Below, in pieces: positions 44,017-53,607 of a stretch of 64,000 nucleotides of DNA. The stretch's first letter is position 1, and each line of letters opens with the position of its first letter. The notes under the pieces were generated by a model that saw nothing but the letters and a program-made list of their open reading frames with translations, was not told where the DNA came from and ran no database searches. A program made the translations under genes and the position numbers. Source of the stretch: Winogradskyella sp. PC-19 (GTDB lineage: Bacteria; Bacteroidota; Bacteroidia; Flavobacteriales; Flavobacteriaceae); NCBI RefSeq assembly GCF_002163855.1, contig NZ_CP019332.1:409213-473212 (forward strand). Direction: 5' to 3'.

Positions 44017-46050
44017 TTGAGTAATCAAACACTAATAATTATAGCAATTTCTGCAATTATAGCGCTTTTATTAGCGCTTTTTCAGTATGTCTATAAGTCA
44101 AAAAAATCTAAATTTAGTTCATGGCTTGCTGGATTGAGATTCATCTCAATTTTTGGAGTTTTTATACTTTTAATTAATCCTAAGTTTGAAGCTGTAAGTT
44201 ATTTTGAAGAAAAGCCTAATTTGGTATTAGCAATAGATAATTCACAATCTGTAACTTACCTAAAACAAGATAAAAACGCTAAAGCTGCATACGAAAGTAT
44301 AGTCTCAAATTCTGATTTAGGAGATAAATTTAATATAGAAACTTTTAGTTTTGGAGAGAATACAAAATCATCAGTTGATACATTAAATTTTAAAGACAGG
44401 CAATCCAATATCTCAGAATTCTTTGAAAAATATAATGAGTTGTACAAGAATTCAATATCTCCTTTAGTTTTTATTTCTGACGGTAATCAAACTATAGGTA
44501 ATGATTATCAGTATACAGCCTTAAAAAGTGATCAAGTTGTATATCCAATTATTCTTGGAGATACAACCAGCTTTTCTGATTTACGAGTAGGACAAGTTAA
44601 TGTTAATCGTTTTGCGTATTTAAAGAATAGATTTCCAGTTGAGATTATAACAAATTATTCTGGCGTAGATGCAATTACCGCTAATCTTAATATACGTTCA
44701 GGAAACAGTATCGTCTTTTCAAAGAAAATTCAGTTCGACTCTAATAAGACATCCGAGATTATTAACACTAATCTAAAAGCTAATAGTGTTGGTGTAAAAA
44801 CTTATAGAGTAGAATTAGTACCATTAGATAACGAAAAAAACAAGGATAATAATTACAAGAATTATGCTGTAGAAGTTATTGATCAAAAGACCAATATCGC
44901 TTTAGTCGCAGAAAATCTCCACCCAGATTTGGGCGCCTTAAAAAAAGCCATAGAAAGTAACGAACAACGCAGTGTTTCAATTTTAAGTCCTAAGGATTTT
45001 GAAAATCAAAATAATGATTTTCAGTTAGTTGTATTGTTTAGTCCTAATAATAGCTTTAATGCTGTTTATGACAAGATTAATAACCAGAAACTAAACACTT
45101 TTACGATTACTGGTAAAATTACAGATTGGGATTTTATAAATAACAAACAATCTTTTTTTAACCAAGAAATCACAAATCAAACAGAAAATTATCAGCCTCT
45201 ATTAAATCCTAATTACGGAACTTTTATTGTAGATAAGATAACATTTAGTGATTATCCACCTTTAGAGTCTGACTTTGGTTCAGTGTCTTTTTTGGTGCCA
45301 GAAGAAACACTACTTTACAAATCAATTAATGGTTTAAATACTGGTGAATCCCTTTTAAGTACCTTAGAGTCAAATAATCAAAAACATGCCTTGTTAAACG
45401 GAGAAGGTATATGGAGATGGCGTGCTCAGTGTTTTTTAGACACAGATAGTTTTGAGGATTTTGATAATTTTTTAGGTAAATTAATTCAATATTTAAGTTC
45501 AAATAAAAAGCGAAGACGCTTAAGTCTAGATTATAAATCTTTTTATAATCAGAATGAAAATATTATTGTCAATGCACAGTTTTTTAATAAAAACTATGAA
45601 TTTGATGCTAGTGCTAATCTTCAAATACTACATAAAAACAAAGAAACTGGTGTTTCTAACAGCTTACCATTATTATTAAAAAATACGTCATACCAAATTA
45701 ATTTAAGTGGTATCGAACCAGGTGATTACGATTTTACAGTCAAAAGCAATAATGAGCCTATTTCGATATCAGGTTCTTTTAAAATTTTAGCTTACGATGT
45801 CGAACAGCAGTTTTTGAATGCAGATGTAACAAAACTGCAAAGTATAGCGACAAGTACAAATGGTAAATCATATTTTATAGATAATTCAGATGCTTTAATT
45901 TCAGATTTATTGTCTGATAACAGATATGCAACTATACAGAAAAGTAAACGTGAAATAATTCCGTTAATAGATTACAAATATTTATTAGTATTAATTGCTT
46001 TAGCCTTATCTTTGGAGTGGTTTATTAGAAAATATAACGGACTCATATAA
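44017..46050 (+). CDS. vWA-type membrane protein (large, two anchors), hypothetical
   Basis: This 677-residue protein has an N-terminal hydrophobic region (LIIIAISAIIALLLALFQYVY), a second helix (FISIFGVFILLINP), then a von Willebrand A-like domain with LVLAIDNSQSVTYL (DxSxS metal-ion-dependent adhesion motif, about residues 75-79) and SPLVFISDGNQTIGND. Beta-sandwich modules fill residues about 190-620, and a C-terminal helix (YLLVLIALALSLEWFI) anchors it. Related vWA proteins act in aerotolerance (Bat) or as adhesion/assembly factors; no specific role can be given. The start codon is TTG; no in-frame ATG precedes the conserved helix. Confidence 0.75.
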   Translation: MSNQTLIIIAISAIIALLLALFQYVYKSKKSKFSSWLAGLRFISIFGVFILLINPKFEAVSYFEEKPNLVLAIDNSQSVTYLKQDKNAKAAYESIVSNSDLGDKFNIETFSFGENTKSSVDTLNFKDRQSNISEFFEKYNELYKNSISPLVFISDGNQTIGNDYQYTALKSDQVVYPIILGDTTSFSDLRVGQVNVNRFAYLKNRFPVEIITNYSGVDAITANLNIRSGNSIVFSKKIQFDSNKTSEIINTNLKANSVGVKTYRVELVPLDNEKNKDNNYKNYAVEVIDQKTNIALVAENLHPDLGALKKAIESNEQRSVSILSPKDFENQNNDFQLVVLFSPNNSFNAVYDKINNQKLNTFTITGKITDWDFINNKQSFFNQEITNQTENYQPLLNPNYGTFIVDKITFSDYPPLESDFGSVSFLVPEETLLYKSINGLNTGESLLSTLESNNQKHALLNGEGIWRWRAQCFLDTDSFEDFDNFLGKLIQYLSSNKKRRRLSLDYKSFYNQNENIIVNAQFFNKNYEFDASANLQILHKNKETGVSNSLPLLLKNTSYQINLSGIEPGDYDFTVKSNNEPISISGSFKILAYDVEQQFLNADVTKLQSIATSTNGKSYFIDNSDALISDLLSDNRYATIQKSKREIIPLIDYKYLLVLIALALSLEWFIRKYNGLI

Positions 46051-46061
46051 AAAATAAAGAA

Positions 46062-46874
46062 ATGGAAAAATTACCAAAAGTCGGATTACCAATTTTAGTA
46101 GCAGCAGTTATTTGTATTATCATACTTTTCAAATCTGTAATAACAATCGATGCAGGTTATGCTGGCGTGTTATACAAACTTAACGGAGGTGTAGACCCAG
46201 AATCAGAACCTCTTGGCGAAGGAATTAACTTCGTAGCACCATGGAATAGTGTTATCGAATATGAAGTAAGACAACAAGAAATTCCTGAAAAAATGTCTGT
46301 ATTATCATCAAATGGATTAGACATTACATTAGATGCCTCTGTACTTTATCAACCAGACGTTGTTAATCTTGCAAGACTTCATAAAGAAAAAGGACGTAAT
46401 TATTTAAATCGTGTTTTACAACCTGCAATTCGTTCTGCAGCTCGTAGCGTAGTTGGTCGTTATACACCGGAGCAATTATACTCTAGTAAGCGTGATGCAA
46501 TTCAAGAAGAAATTTTCATGGAAACCAAAAAGATTGTTGAAAGTCAATACATTCAATTGAACAGTGTTTTAATTAGAGATGTTACATTACCTCCAACAAT
46601 TAAACAAGCGATTGAACGTAAACTAAAGCAAGAACAAGAATCATTAGAGTATGAGTTTAGGTTAGTTACTGCTGCTAAAGAAGCTGAAAAAGTAATTATC
46701 GAAGCTAAAGGTAAAGCAGATGCAAACAAAATCTTAAGCGCTTCATTAACAGATAAAATTTTACAAGATAAAGGTATTGAAGCAACTGTGAAGCTATCTG
46801 AATCGCCTAATAGCAAAGTAATTGTTATCGGTTCTGGCGACTCAGGAATGCCTATAATTTTGGGGAACCAATAA
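46062..46874 (+). CDS. Prohibitin-like SPFH/band 7 protein
   Basis: This 270-residue membrane-anchored protein has an N-terminal helix (LPILVAAVICIIILFKSVI), then the band 7 domain with DAGYAGVLYKLNG, GLDITLDASVLYQ and VLQPAIRSAARSVVGRYTPEQLYSSKRD, and a coiled-coil stretch (IERKLKQEQESLEYEFRLVTAAKEAEKVIIEAKGKADANK; about residues 185-225). Prohibitin-like proteins form ring scaffolds in the inner membrane, often with FtsH or other proteases. It follows the vWA-type gene by 11 bases and is probably the last gene of that operon. Confidence 0.88.
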   Translation: MEKLPKVGLPILVAAVICIIILFKSVITIDAGYAGVLYKLNGGVDPESEPLGEGINFVAPWNSVIEYEVRQQEIPEKMSVLSSNGLDITLDASVLYQPDVVNLARLHKEKGRNYLNRVLQPAIRSAARSVVGRYTPEQLYSSKRDAIQEEIFMETKKIVESQYIQLNSVLIRDVTLPPTIKQAIERKLKQEQESLEYEFRLVTAAKEAEKVIIEAKGKADANKILSASLTDKILQDKGIEATVKLSESPNSKVIVIGSGDSGMPIILGNQ

Positions 46875-46889
46875 AAGTTTGTTAAAGGC

Positions 46890-46921
46890 TTGGAATTGTA
46901 AAATTATTTTATGAAACTTTG
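46890..46921 (+). promoter_or_regulatory. Candidate his operon promoter
   Basis: A TTGG -33 box (46890-46893) and AAACTTTG (46914-46921), one mismatch to TAnnTTTG, are spaced by 20 bases as in flavobacterial promoters. Transcription would start near 46928, about 11 bases before the leader peptide ATG. Confidence 0.45.
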
Positions 46922-46938
46922 CTTTTAAGAAAAAAGAA

Positions 46939-46992
46939 ATGAATTCTATTCAACTACATCATCATTTTCATATAATCGCTCAAGCGAGGTGA
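46939..46992 (+). CDS. hisL: Histidine operon leader peptide (17 aa)
   Basis: A 17-codon frame, MNSIQLHHHFHIIAQAR, runs from ATG at 46939 to TGA at 46990-46992. Four of the 17 codons are His (CAT), three in a row and a fourth after Phe. It has no other conserved family. It lies at the 5' end of the his transcript, and the following RNA can form exclusive hairpins, which is the layout of a classical attenuation peptide. The His density and position make a chance ORF unlikely; direct proof needs reporter data. Confidence 0.85.
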   Translation: MNSIQLHHHFHIIAQAR

Positions 46993-47056
46993 AGATGTAT
47001 TGAATAATTTAAAATATATTTCAAAACCCGTTTGATAAATTCAGATGGGTTTTTTT
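46976..47056 (+). promoter_or_regulatory. Histidine operon transcription attenuator
   Basis: Three alternative pairings are visible. Arm 1/2: TCGC (46976-46979) with GCGA (46984-46987). Arm 2/3 (antiterminator): TCAAGCG (46980-46986) with CGTTTGA (47029-47035), one G-T pair. Arm 3/4 (terminator): AAACCCGTTTGA (47024-47035) with TCAGATGGGTTT (47041-47052), 12 pairs including two G-T, loop TAAAT, then T run to 47056. A ribosome that finishes the leader peptide at 46990-46992 would cover arm 2 and allow the terminator; one stalled at the His codons (46957-46971) would leave arm 2 free to hold arm 3. This is established logic from enteric his operons, here read from the sequence. Confidence 0.85.
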
Positions 47057-47100
47057 ATTTATAAAATGCATCTATTTTTCAAACTATTCAAATTTAAAAA

Positions 47101-47958
47101 ATGAATAAACTAAAAATTGCAGTACAAAAATCGGGTCGTCTTAATGAAGACTCTATGAAAATCTTAAAGGCTATTGGTATTTCTATAGATAATGGTAAGG
47201 ACCAACTAAAGGCATCTGCCCGTAACTTTCCTTTAGAAGTGTTTTATTTACGTAATGGTGATATTCCACAATATCTGCGAGATGGTGTTGTAGACGCTGC
47301 TATAATAGGTGAGAACGTTTTAATAGAAAAAGGAAACGATTTAAATATTGTTGAGCGACTAGGTTTCTCTAAGTGTCGGGTTTCAATCGCTGTACCAAAA
47401 TCATCAGAGGCGAAATCATTGAAAGATTTAGAAGGAAAACGCATTGCTACATCCTATCCTAATACGGTAAATCAGTTTTTAGAAAAAGCAGGCATAAAAG
47501 CAAACCTTCACATCATTAATGGCTCCGTAGAAATTGCACCAAATATAGGTTTGGCAGATGCTGTTTGTGACATTGTTTCCAGCGGAAGTACCTTATTTAA
47601 AAATGGGTTAAAAGAAATAGAAACACTTTTAAAATCCGAAGCAGTTTTAGCTACTTCTCCGAGAATTTCAGAAGAAAATCAAGCCATTATAGATAAGATT
47701 CAATTCAGACTTAAATCTGTTCTTAGAGGAAGAGAAAACAAGTATGTACTACTAAATGCTCCTAATGATAAACTAGACAAAATAGTAGATATCCTTCCTG
47801 GAATGAACAGTCCAACAATTTTGCCTTTAGCTAAAGATGGCTGGAGTTCTTTACACTCTGTGATTAATAAGAATGATTTTTGGAATGTTATAGATGAACT
47901 TAAGGCAAATGGCGCAGAAGGTATATTAGTTTGTCCAATTGAAAATATGGTATTGTAA
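47101..47958 (+). CDS. hisG: ATP phosphoribosyltransferase (long form)
   Basis: HisG starts histidine synthesis by joining ATP and PRPP to phosphoribosyl-ATP, and is usually feedback inhibited. The 285 residues include KIAVQKSGRLNEDSMKIL at the start, the DIGLADAVCDIVSSG-like PRPP loop (seen as GLADAVCDIVSSGSTL), and a C-terminal ACT-like regulatory domain (about 210-285; PGMNSPTILPLA), which marks the long form that works without HisZ. It is the first gene after the attenuator; its stop overlaps the hisD start by one base. Confidence 0.95.
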   Translation: MNKLKIAVQKSGRLNEDSMKILKAIGISIDNGKDQLKASARNFPLEVFYLRNGDIPQYLRDGVVDAAIIGENVLIEKGNDLNIVERLGFSKCRVSIAVPKSSEAKSLKDLEGKRIATSYPNTVNQFLEKAGIKANLHIINGSVEIAPNIGLADAVCDIVSSGSTLFKNGLKEIETLLKSEAVLATSPRISEENQAIIDKIQFRLKSVLRGRENKYVLLNAPNDKLDKIVDILPGMNSPTILPLAKDGWSSLHSVINKNDFWNVIDELKANGAEGILVCPIENMVL

Positions 47959-49244
47959 TGCAGTTAATTAATAATCCATCAAGAAAAGACTGGTCACGCA
48001 TTCTTAAAAGACCAACCAAAACGGTAGATGATATTGAAGTAACAGTCTTAAATGTTTTTAAAGATGTAAAACTCAATGGCGATAAAGCTATAAAATCATA
48101 TACCGAAAAGTTTGATAAAGTAGCATTAGATACATTACTGGTTTCTTCAACTGAAATTAGTGATGCTTCAAATAATATCTCTGATGAATTAAAGAATGCT
48201 ATCCAACTCGCCAAATCAAATATTGAAAAATTTCACACAGCTCAAAAGACTAAACGAGTTTTTCAAGAGACTATGGAAGGTGTTGAATGTTGGCAAGAAA
48301 AAAGGCCTATTCAAAAAGTAGGATTATATATTCCAGGAGGAACAGCACCTTTGTTTTCAACGGTTTTAATGTTGGCAGTTCCTGCTAACATCGCTGAATG
48401 CAAAGAAATAGTATTGTGTTCGCCACCAAACAAAGAAGGTAAAATAGCTAATGAAATTTTATACGCGGCACAGCTTTGTGGTGTAACTAAGGTCATTAAA
48501 GTAGGAGGTATACAAGCTGTTGCTGGTTTAACTTTTGGTACAGAATCTATACCCCAAGTCTATAAAATATTTGGACCAGGAAATCAATATGTAACAGTAG
48601 CCAAACAATTAGCAACAAAATATGGAGTTGCTATTGATATGCCTGCAGGACCAAGTGAACTTTTAGTAATGGCGGATGAATCTGCAAATGCATCGTATGT
48701 AGCTTCAGATTTATTGAGTCAAGCCGAACATGGTTCTGACAGTCAAGTAGTTTTAGTAACCACTTCGCAAAAGTTTGCTGAGGAAGTTGATTCTGAAGTT
48801 TACAAGCAACTAGATAATCTACCTCGAAAAGCGATGGCAACTGATGCGATAAATAATTCTAAATCTATAGTGGTAGATAATTTTCAAACAGCTTTAGAAT
48901 TAATTGATGCTTACGGACCTGAGCACTTTATCGTTTCAACTTCAAACGATGATTTTTTTGTAGAAAACATTGGTAATGCAGGCTCTGTTTTTATAGGGAA
49001 TTACACACCTGAAAGTGCTGGTGATTATGCATCCGGAACAAATCATACATTGCCGACTAACGGTTTTTCTAAAGCCTATTCAGGTGTTAACCTTGACAGT
49101 TTTCAGAAGAGTATGACTTTTCAGAAAATTTCTGATGTTGGAATTAGAGCTATTGGACCATCTATTGAGCTTATGGCCGAAGCAGAGGGATTACAAGCAC
49201 ACAAAAATGCCGTGACATTAAGATTAAAAGATTTAAAGTCATGA
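47958..49244 (+). CDS. hisD: Histidinol dehydrogenase
   Basis: HisD makes the last two NAD-dependent oxidations, L-histidinol to histidine, with zinc. The 428 residues contain GLYIPGGTAPLFSTVLMLAVPA, the FGPGNQYVTVAKQ loop, DMPAGPSELLVMAD, and the HGSDSQVVLV and GPEHFIVST stretches that carry catalytic and zinc ligands (Gln, His). The length is typical (434). The stop overlaps the start of hisC by 4 bases (ATGA). Confidence 0.95.
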   Translation: MQLINNPSRKDWSRILKRPTKTVDDIEVTVLNVFKDVKLNGDKAIKSYTEKFDKVALDTLLVSSTEISDASNNISDELKNAIQLAKSNIEKFHTAQKTKRVFQETMEGVECWQEKRPIQKVGLYIPGGTAPLFSTVLMLAVPANIAECKEIVLCSPPNKEGKIANEILYAAQLCGVTKVIKVGGIQAVAGLTFGTESIPQVYKIFGPGNQYVTVAKQLATKYGVAIDMPAGPSELLVMADESANASYVASDLLSQAEHGSDSQVVLVTTSQKFAEEVDSEVYKQLDNLPRKAMATDAINNSKSIVVDNFQTALELIDAYGPEHFIVSTSNDDFFVENIGNAGSVFIGNYTPESAGDYASGTNHTLPTNGFSKAYSGVNLDSFQKSMTFQKISDVGIRAIGPSIELMAEAEGLQAHKNAVTLRLKDLKS

Positions 49245-50275
49245 ATATAGAGAATCTTTTAAGAGATAATATTAAAACAATAAAAGCCTATTCTTCTGCA
49301 CGAGACGAGTATAAAGATGCTTCTACCAATATGGTTTTTATTGATGCTAATGAAAATCCATTTCAGTCTAACGTTAACAGATACCCTGACCCTCAACAGT
49401 CCAAAGTAAAACAACGACTAGCTGAGATTAAAGGCGTTAAAACCTCTCAAATTTTGTTGGGTAATGGAAGTGATGAAGTATTAGATTTATTATTTAGAGC
49501 TTTTTGTGAGCCTAATAGAGATAATGTCATCACATTGCCACCAACATATGGAATGTATTCGGTATTGGCCGATTTGAATGCTATCCAAATACAAAAAGTA
49601 TTATTAGATGCTAATTTTGAGCCAAAGGTTAATGAGATACTTGACGCTCAGAATCAATTTTCAAAAATACTATTCTTATGTTCACCAAATAACCCAACAG
49701 CAAATAGTTTTAGTGCTCATAAAATTGAAGAATTATTAAAAGGATTTAATGGTATTGTTGTAATTGATGAGGCCTATATAGATTTTTCTAATAGTGATAG
49801 TTGGGTGAGTCGATTAAATGAATTTCCGAATTTAATAGTTACACAAACACTATCAAAGGCTTATGGACTAGCCGGTATTAGATTAGGACTATGTTTTGCT
49901 TCAGAATTTATTATCTCTATTTTAAACAAGATTAAACCACCATATAATGTGAATCAATTAACTCAAGATAGAGCAATTGAACGGTTAAGTGATTTAGAAG
50001 AAGTAAAAAATGAAGTCGTCTCAATTTTAAGACAACGTGATGTTTTAGCTAATGAATTATCGAAAGTATCATTTGTAGAAACAATACATCCATCAGACTC
50101 AAATTTTCTTTTAGTAAAGGTAGATGATGCTAATCATCGTTACGTACAATTAATAGAAAAAGGAATTGTGGTGAGAAATAGAACGACACAACCATTGTGT
50201 GAAAATTGCTTAAGATTTACTATTGGAACTGAAGCAGAAAACAAAGTATTAATTAAGACATTAAACCAACTATAA
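49241..50275 (+). CDS. hisC: Histidinol-phosphate aminotransferase
   Basis: HisC transfers an amino group from glutamate to imidazole acetol phosphate. The 344-residue fold-type I PLP enzyme has DANENPF at the start (substrate loop), [28 protein letters not shown] (PLP aspartate) and the Schiff-base lysine in [17 protein letters not shown] (about residue 209). Length is typical (356). Its last base is the first base of hisB (TAATG). Confidence 0.95.
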   Translation: MNIENLLRDNIKTIKAYSSARDEYKDASTNMVFIDANENPFQSNVNRYPDPQQSKVKQRLAEIKGVKTSQILLGNGSDEVLDLLFRAFCEPNRDNVITLPPTYGMYSVLADLNAIQIQKVLLDANFEPKVNEILDAQNQFSKILFLCSPNNPTANSFSAHKIEELLKGFNGIVVIDEAYIDFSNSDSWVSRLNEFPNLIVTQTLSKAYGLAGIRLGLCFASEFIISILNKIKPPYNVNQLTQDRAIERLSDLEEVKNEVVSILRQRDVLANELSKVSFVETIHPSDSNFLLVKVDDANHRYVQLIEKGIVVRNRTTQPLCENCLRFTIGTEAENKVLIKTLNQL

Positions 50276-51408
50276 TGAAACCTGTATTATTCATAGATAG
50301 AGACGGTACGTTAATCCGAGAACCAGCAGACGAGCAAATCGATGCGTTTGAAAAGTTAGAATTCTATCCAAAAGTATTTCAATACTTAAGTATGATTGCT
50401 AAAGAATTGAATTTTGAAATCGTTATGATTACTAACCAAGATGGTCTAGGTACTGAAGTTTATCCAGAAGACACATTTTGGCCTGTCCATAATTTTGTTT
50501 TAAAGACATTTGAAAGTGAAGGTATTTTATTTAAAGAACAGTTCATAGACAGAACATTCGCAAAAGATAATGCACCAACACGCAAACCTAATACAGGATT
50601 GTTAACCAAGTATTTTACTGAGGATTATGATTTAGCAAATTCATTTGTAATCGGTGATAGATTAACAGATGTTGAATTAGCTAAAAATTTAGGCGCAAAA
50701 GGCATATTTATAAATGATAACACAAATCTTGGCACTGATGAAGTTACCGTAAGTAATACTGAATTACAAGATTGTATCGCTCTAGAGACAAATGATTGGG
50801 AAGCGATATATAGATTTTTGAAAACAACTGAACGTGTTGGCGGTATAGAGCGCAATACAAATGAAACTAAGATTAAAATAGACCTTAATCTTGACGGAAC
50901 AGGAAAGAGTAAAATAGATACGGGTATTGCCTTTTTTGACCATATGTTAGACCAGATTGCTCGTCATGGTCAAATGGACTTAAATATTAAAGTAGATGGA
51001 GATTTAGAAGTAGATGAGCATCATACTATAGAAGACACAGCCATTGCATTAGGTGAAGTTTTTGCTAAGACACTTGGCAATAAACTAGGTATTGAACGCT
51101 ATGGATTCTCTTTGCCTATGGATGATTGTTTAGCTCAGGTTTCAATAGATTTTGGTGGTCGTAACTGGTTAGTTTGGGAAGCCGAATTTAATCGCGAAAT
51201 GATTGGTAAAATGCCTACAGAAATGTTTTATCATTTCTTTAAATCCTTTACTGATGGTGCCAAATGTAATTTGAATGTAAAAGTAGAAGGCACAAATGAA
51301 CATCACAAAATTGAGGCAATCTTTAAAGCATTTGCAAAAGCAATTAAAATGGCTGTAAAGCAAGATGTTGAAAAAATGATTTTGCCATCAACAAAAGGAA
51401 TGCTGTAA
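50275..51408 (+). CDS. hisB: Bifunctional histidinol-phosphatase / imidazoleglycerol-phosphate dehydratase
   Basis: The 377-residue HisB has an N-terminal HAD phosphatase ([12 protein letters not shown], nucleophile Asp8; [19 protein letters not shown]) and a C-terminal dehydratase (from about residue 185: [51 protein letters not shown], with paired His and Glu metal ligands and a second [11 protein letters not shown]). One gene thus supplies two pathway steps, and no separate hisN is needed. The bifunctional form is known in enterics and Bacteroidota. Confidence 0.96.
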   Translation: MKPVLFIDRDGTLIREPADEQIDAFEKLEFYPKVFQYLSMIAKELNFEIVMITNQDGLGTEVYPEDTFWPVHNFVLKTFESEGILFKEQFIDRTFAKDNAPTRKPNTGLLTKYFTEDYDLANSFVIGDRLTDVELAKNLGAKGIFINDNTNLGTDEVTVSNTELQDCIALETNDWEAIYRFLKTTERVGGIERNTNETKIKIDLNLDGTGKSKIDTGIAFFDHMLDQIARHGQMDLNIKVDGDLEVDEHHTIEDTAIALGEVFAKTLGNKLGIERYGFSLPMDDCLAQVSIDFGGRNWLVWEAEFNREMIGKMPTEMFYHFFKSFTDGAKCNLNVKVEGTNEHHKIEAIFKAFAKAIKMAVKQDVEKMILPSTKGML

Positions 51409-51989
51409 TGGATTTAAAAATAGTCAATTACGGTGCTGGTAATATTAAGAGTATTCAATTCGCGTTTCAGCGTTTGGGATATGATGCTGTATTATCTAAT
51501 AACCCTGATGAAATAATTAATGCTGATAAGGTTATTTTTCCTGGAGTAGGTGAAGCGAGTTCTGCAATGAAAATGCTTAAAGAAAGTGGATTAGATACTT
51601 TAATCCCAGAATTAAAACAACCCGTTTTAGGTATTTGTTTAGGTATGCAATTGATGTGTAACCATACTGAAGAAGGCGATACTAAAGGACTAGGAATTTT
51701 CAACACCAATGTAAAACGTTTTTCAAACAATGTAAAAGTGCCGCAAATGGGCTGGAATACGGTTAAAAATCTAAAGTCCGACTTATTTAAAAATATCTCT
51801 GAAGGTGACTATATGTATTTGGTTCACAGTTACTATGCAGAAGATTGTGATGAGTCGATAGCAACTTCAGATTATGAAATAGAATATGCATCAGCATTAG
51901 AGAATGATAACTTTTTTGGAGTACAGTTTCATCCAGAAAAGAGTAGTAAGATAGGAGCACAATTACTACAAAACTTTTTAGACTTATAA
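51408..51989 (+). CDS. hisH: Imidazole glycerol phosphate synthase, glutaminase subunit
   Basis: HisH hydrolyses glutamine and passes ammonia to HisF. The 193-residue class I amidotransferase has the nucleophile Cys in [19 protein letters not shown] (about residue 77) and the His/Glu in [10 protein letters not shown] near the end (about 178-180). Its start overlaps the stop of hisB by one base, and hisA follows one base after its stop, giving tight coupling. Confidence 0.95.
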   Translation: MDLKIVNYGAGNIKSIQFAFQRLGYDAVLSNNPDEIINADKVIFPGVGEASSAMKMLKESGLDTLIPELKQPVLGICLGMQLMCNHTEEGDTKGLGIFNTNVKRFSNNVKVPQMGWNTVKNLKSDLFKNISEGDYMYLVHSYYAEDCDESIATSDYEIEYASALENDNFFGVQFHPEKSSKIGAQLLQNFLDL

Positions 51990-51990
51990 A

Positions 51991-52716
51991 ATGAGAATAA
52001 TACCAGCAATAGATATTATTAACGGACAATGTGTACGATTAACGAAAGGCGATTATGACACCAAAAAAGTGTATAATGAGAATCCTTTGGAAGTGGCAAA
52101 GATGTTCGAGGATTCAGGTATTCAATATTTACACGTTGTTGATTTAGATGGTGCAAAAGCTAGTCATATCATCAACTATAAAGTTTTAGAACATATAGCT
52201 ACTAAAACCAACCTTAAAATAGATTTTGGAGGTGGTTTAAAGTCAGATGAAGATTTAAAAATAGCTTTCGAGTCTGGTGCTCACCAAATAACAGGAGGAA
52301 GTATAGCCGTCAAAAAACCAGAAGTATTTGAAAATTGGATTTCTAAATTTGGTTCTGATAAAATAATTCTTGGAGCGGATTGTAATAACGAAAAGATTGC
52401 AATTTCTGGCTGGCAAGAAGAAAGTGATTTAGATGTCATTCCTTTTATAAGAGACTACCAAGCCAAAGATGTTTCTTATGTGATATGCACAGATATTTCA
52501 AAAGACGGCATGCTTGAAGGTCCTTCATTTGAATTATATAAGCGTATTCTTAATGAAGTAGAAGGGGTTAAATTAATTGCTTCAGGTGGAATTTCTAAAT
52601 ACGATGAACTTCCCAAACTGCTAGAAATGGGCTGTGAAGGTGTCATTGTTGGCAAAGCGATATATGAAAATAAAATTTCATTAAAAGAGATCGAACAATT
52701 TATTATCAATAATTAA
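51991..52716 (+). CDS. hisA: Phosphoribosylformimino-AICAR-phosphate isomerase
   Basis: HisA opens the ribose ring in the fourth step (Amadori rearrangement). The 241-residue TIM barrel begins [20 protein letters not shown] (catalytic Asp8) and contains the second catalytic Asp in [15 protein letters not shown] and the phosphate loops DFGGGLKS and [12 protein letters not shown]. It is followed by hisF after 2 bases. Confidence 0.95.
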   Translation: MRIIPAIDIINGQCVRLTKGDYDTKKVYNENPLEVAKMFEDSGIQYLHVVDLDGAKASHIINYKVLEHIATKTNLKIDFGGGLKSDEDLKIAFESGAHQITGGSIAVKKPEVFENWISKFGSDKIILGADCNNEKIAISGWQEESDLDVIPFIRDYQAKDVSYVICTDISKDGMLEGPSFELYKRILNEVEGVKLIASGGISKYDELPKLLEMGCEGVIVGKAIYENKISLKEIEQFIINN

Positions 52717-52718
52717 TT

Positions 52719-53474
52719 ATGCTGACAAAACGAATTGTTCCTTGTTTGGATATTAAAAATGGTCGTACCGTAAAAGGTGTCAATTTTGTGGATTTACGTG
52801 ATGCAGGTGATCCAGTAGTACTCGCTAAGCAATATGCAGAATTAGGTGCTGACGAACTTGTCTTTTTAGATATAGCCGCTACTCTAGAAAACAGAAGAAC
52901 TATGCACGATATGGTGCTAAAAGTAGCGGAACAAGTTAATATACCTTTTACTGTTGGAGGTGGTATCTCTTCAGTTGCTGATGTTGATGACCTATTGCAT
53001 TGTGGTGCTGATAAAGTATCTATAAATTCATCTGCGGTAAAACGACCAGAGTTAATTAATGAACTATCAAAAAAGTTTGGTAGTCAATGCGTAGTAGTTG
53101 CTATTGATGCAAAAAAGATAGGTGAGGAGTGGTTTGTACATTTAGCAGGAGGAACTATCCCAACAGATATTAAGTTATTTGAATGGGCAAAAGAAGTTGA
53201 GAGCCGTGGTGCTGGAGAGATATTGTTTACATCTATGAATCATGACGGAACCAAAGCAGGATTTGCAAATGAAGCCTTAGCAAAACTATCAGATTTAGTA
53301 AATATTCCAATTATTGCTTCTGGTGGCGCTGGAAAGATTCAACATTTTGCAGACACCTTTAAAAAAGGAAAAGCTGATGCTGCATTGGCTGCTAGCGTGT
53401 TTCACTTTGGTGAAATACCTATAATAGAATTAAAAAAGGAATTACGAAAACAAGGAGTTTCAGTAAGAATATAA
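52719..53474 (+). CDS. hisF: Imidazole glycerol phosphate synthase, cyclase subunit
   Basis: HisF uses ammonia from HisH to form imidazole glycerol phosphate and AICAR. The 251-residue TIM barrel has [19 protein letters not shown] (catalytic Asp11), [25 protein letters not shown], and the second catalytic Asp in [13 protein letters not shown], with [12 protein letters not shown] as phosphate loop. The AICAR made here feeds purine synthesis. A dispersed repeat of about 117 bases follows before hisIE. Confidence 0.95.
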   Translation: MLTKRIVPCLDIKNGRTVKGVNFVDLRDAGDPVVLAKQYAELGADELVFLDIAATLENRRTMHDMVLKVAEQVNIPFTVGGGISSVADVDDLLHCGADKVSINSSAVKRPELINELSKKFGSQCVVVAIDAKKIGEEWFVHLAGGTIPTDIKLFEWAKEVESRGAGEILFTSMNHDGTKAGFANEALAKLSDLVNIPIIASGGAGKIQHFADTFKKGKADAALAASVFHFGEIPIIELKKELRKQGVSVRI

Positions 53475-53475
53475 A

Positions 53476-53592
53476 TGTCATTCAGAACACTACTGAAATC
53501 CAAATGTATTTGGATTGAAAGTATTTTGCAAAGCAAAAGAAGAACCTCACATCAAAAGAGATTTCTCGTCGCTGCGCTCTGTAGAAATGACA
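53476..53592. repeat. Imperfect dispersed repeat between hisF and hisIE
   Basis: The segment opens TGTCATT and closes AATGACA, and the right end reads inverted as TGTCATTTCTACAGAGCG...AGAAATCT, the family seen at 11191-11265 in a different version. The middle contains a TCCAAATgtATTTGGA small hairpin and an AAGAAGAACCT stretch. Repeats of this type are intergenic in many Flavobacteriaceae. It lies inside the operon, so it is transcribed with hisF and hisIE. Confidence 0.65.
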
Positions 53593-53607
53593 AATAGAAT
53601 AATAATT

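Noticed and set aside
47900..48214. 104-residue antisense frame across the hisG/hisD junction
   Set aside because: Both his genes are intact with conserved motifs; the antisense frame looks like a codon-bias shadow.
53515..53607. N-terminal extension of HisIE through the repeat
   Set aside because: These codons are encoded by the dispersed repeat and precede the conserved HisI start at the ATG at 53608.
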